Assembly (NCBI RefSeq): GCF_021018805.1
Contig: NC_086283.1
Span: forward strand, 10,553,162 to 10,617,161
Direction of reading: 5' to 3'
Length of the DNA: 64,000 bases
Source of the DNA: Prinia subflava
Taxonomy: Eukaryota > Chordata > Aves > Passeriformes > Cisticolidae
Below, piece by piece: positions 61,101 through 64,000 of the stretch. The notes below the pieces were generated by a model. That model did no database searches. It had not been told where the DNA came from and saw only the letters and a list, made by a program, of their open reading frames with translations. Every line of letters starts with the position of its first letter. The stretch's first letter is position 1. Position numbers and translations under genes: made by a program.

Positions 61101-64000
61101 TTGGGTGGTTTTTTTTTTCTTCCCTGACCTCCCCTTCCTTTATCTCTAGAGAACTTCACTCCCTGGAGTTTCCCCATCATAACTCTTCCTGACGTTTGCT
61201 CACGGCTTGAATTGATGAATAGTTGGATCTACAGCAATATTTTGTCACAAGTATCTGGTTTTGTGGTGCCATAACCTTCACGTGGAAATTGACAGAATGA
61301 GTCAAATCCTCACTTGCTTCTGTAGTAACTGTTAGTTTAAAAAAAATAAAAATCCATTAACTTGAAGTCTGTGTGAATAGAGTTCATTGTAAGAAGTTCC
61401 TTCATATATTACTGTCAGACTGCAATGTTTAGAAAGAATGAATAGTTGTAGGGTTTTGCAACTAGTAGCTATTTCCTTTAAGGTTTTTGGTTTTACTGTA
61501 GTGTCTGAGGTCATGTTTATAAATTCCTATGAATATTGGAAACTTTCATTTCTCTGGGTAATAACAGCACTGAGTCTTTCATGAGATCTTTTGTTTTTCA
61601 GGTTATTTCATATTGTCTGAAGTAAAATAGTAGAAGGGTTTTTTTTAATGGGAGAAGACAACATTAAAGTGAGTGTATGTGTGTATTAAGAAGTGTGACA
61701 GAGATAAGCCTAGCAAGACTAATGATTACCTGAAATATTTGTCTGTGCTTTTGAAGCTTAACCCTTTTGCTCATCAATCAGTCAGCAGAGGCATGTAGTG
61801 ACCATTACGTGGATTCATTAGCACCCTGCAGCCTTCTTGTACAGGGTGACCCACATCTGTCTTCATTAGAAGTTTGCCACTTGCCAGTAGTGAACAGATG
61901 GGTCATTATAGCCTACACTGCCCTCTGGGCATACCTGGAGGACGGACAAAGTCGTCCAGTACAGGACACACATGCATGTTTTCTTCATAGAAACAGAGCA
62001 AGGTATTTGTGATAAGTCTAATAACATTGGGCTTTTTCTTTAGACAAGCTAGCTTATACTTAGTGGAGTTATTTGTATTATTATTTATTCTGTCTGACAC
62101 CAGCTTTGAGAACGTGAAAAGGCTAAAACAGAGACCTGAATTATTCATGACCATTTCTTAAAAAACTTTATGGAGTATAATATACAATGGTGCTGAACTA
62201 TTAATCAGTATTTTCATTTGAACTCCAGGTGTGATTTCAGCACCTCATTTTCTCTTTCTAGAACTGGAATATTTTTGTACAGACTAAATTAAGTTTTTTG
62301 GTTTTTTTTGGAAAGAATTCTATGATGTAAGGTTGAAGATAAAATACATGCATAATCCTGTTGCCAGGAGAAGAAAGTAAAAGCCTTGTTTCCTCATTGC
62401 TTCATGCTGTTTACACTGCATGAGCCTAAATCCTGTTCTAACACCATGATTAAAGACATTTTTGAAAAAGAATCCACATTCTATGTGTCAGTTATTTACT
62501 ATGGGTTTCCTTCTTTCAGCATTTTGGAGCAGTTAAACATGTATTTTCAGCTTTAGCAGTGTTACAATTGACATTCCACTTCAGTATCTTTTAGAGACGA
62601 TTCCATATGTCACCGTGTTTAAGTAAAACACTCTTAAATGTGAGGCAAACTGATTACAGCTGGAAAGCCTGATCATGCCACTAGTTTTTCCCCTGGAATG
62701 CTCTCCCAAATGAAACTGGAACTACCTTTACTGGTGAAGAAAGACTCCCTTTCCCATTTTAAGAAGGTGTTGTGGTATTAAAAGAAATACCTAAGGTGTC
62801 GTTCACTCCTCTACTGGACAAACTTTTTCCTCTTCTTAATCATATTTACTATAAAGGGAGTTTAATTGTTATCATAACATTTTTTTTCTCTAGCTTTTTT
62901 TAACAAGTTGTTTTCTAGGGGGCACATGTTTACTGTATTTAAACCATAAGTATGTATTTTCTCCATAGTTTTGAATAGAAACTAATTTTGTACAGTATGT
63001 TCTTGTGTTAAAAGAATATTCTTTTATAAACAGTATTTCTCTTACTGAACTTCTGTGAAAAAAATTTTCTGTAGGAAAATATTAATTCCATGTTGCTGCA
63101 TGTGAATTTCTGCTTTCATTTTGTGGCACTCAAAACAGAATTTAAAGGCAAAATTATTTTGCCTTTCATAACAGAGACCATTCCCTTTAGGAAGGTATGA
63201 CATTGTCCTACATTTAAATTTCATGCAAGAATAAAGATTGATTATTTTGTTTACATTAAAAAAAAAATCATATGGTCATCTTCTTTGGCTAAAAACTAGA
63301 AACCTTTTTGTTGAATAGGCTTTAAAATAAAATAGATGCCATATATTTAGTGAAAAATGCCATTAGTGAGGTTGTCATAAGTAATACACTTGAATGAAAA
63401 AAACAGTATTTGGAGTTTGATGTATAACAGATGAATTGGACACCAAACAAAGACACGCTTTCTACTTGCAGAAGAGATGATTAATTCCTCTTGCTACATG
63501 GAAGGGAGCATTAATAGCTTCTGGTGAGAAGTGCAGTATCTTGTTGCTGTAGCTGTTTTCTACAAACTTTATTTCATGTCTATGTTATGTGCAATAAAAA
63601 GGTGGCAGAAACTTGTTACTATAACTTAAGGAAAATACTAAAATTTATTCATCCTTTCAGATTTTGAGAAATAGCATCCTGTGTTAGCGTGTTCTATGTA
63701 TTTATGATCTCTGATGAACCAGCAGTGAAGATGACACTCAGCATCCATCTGGAATATTTGCATGTATTTACCCTGTTTGCAAAAGCCATTAAAGTGATCT
63801 GAGAGGCTCTGATTTAAGATGATGCAGGTAACCTCAATATGGCCCAGTTGTATGTGTAGTTGGCGATATAATCTTTAATTATGTGATGACACTATGTCTT
63901 CCAGAGAATCTTGCCTTAGGGTTTACAGAACAGATAGTGTTCATTCAGTGAAGTGCTTTTGCTTTATTTCCTTTTTATCTTCCTTTATCTGTGTGAACTT
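58154..64000. other. AT-rich sequence, no gene recognised
   Basis: No exon, RNA gene or transposon was recognised to the right edge. Open frames at 58983-59297 (-), 60560-60817 (+), 60643-60978 (-) and 61767-62012 (+) have no motif, and two overlap on opposite strands. Confidence 0.5.

Overview
This window looks like bird nuclear DNA, most likely from a passerine. The evidence is intron-containing gene copies with vertebrate splice sites, several CR1 LINE fragments, avian-type ERV LTRs, and a PAK3-like kinase of the kind that forms a large lineage-specific family in songbirds (recalled from the zebra finch literature, not checked here). Nothing bacterial or viral-genomic is present: no operons, no CRISPR, and no rRNA or tRNA that I could find.

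Left block (about 1-22.4 kb) is a mosaic of broken gene copies and repeats. Two exons of an ELL/ELL2-like occludin-homology domain lie at 380-661 (+). The 3' end of a PAK-like gene lies at about 1748-2155 (+). A decayed ERV pol (integrase) lies at about 2736-3640 (-). It is followed by poorly understood GC-rich sequence, a pyrimidine-rich minisatellite (7075-7965), and an eight-exon PAK-like kinase domain on the minus strand (8841-16359). The largest kinase intron contains a 313-bp, almost perfect CTCCTT array. CR1 fragments follow (17.47-18.46 kb), then three ELL2-like exons on the plus strand (18718-21366). These carry an in-frame stop and a 2-nt frameshift. The block ends at a truncated LTR (21760 to about 22400).

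The kinase copy keeps most catalytic motifs. However, it lacks a canonical acceptor AG at one exon, has out-of-frame stretches with stops in another, and carries APA where APE is expected. I favour a pseudogene or a degenerating family member. The two PAK-like 3' ends are in inverted orientation about 6.4 kb apart, and ELL2-like pieces flank both. This suggests repeated segmental duplication of an ELL2-like/PAK-like unit. ELL2 is Z-linked in birds as far as I recall, so a W-chromosome origin is a reasonable but untested inference.

Right block (about 22.4-64 kb) is AT-rich and gene-poor. I recognise no gene in it. It holds a 1233-bp solo LTR with a 6-bp target-site duplication (36249-37481), a second, ERVL-type LTR (about 43620-44067), old and young CR1 fragments, AT microsatellites, and a 92-99-bp direct repeat in two copies 1.75 kb apart. 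A few short open frames of unknown meaning are listed with low confidence. I did not find a convincing new biological system. The most interesting material is the duplicated ELL2-like/PAK-like mosaic and the layered hexanucleotide array inside the kinase intron.
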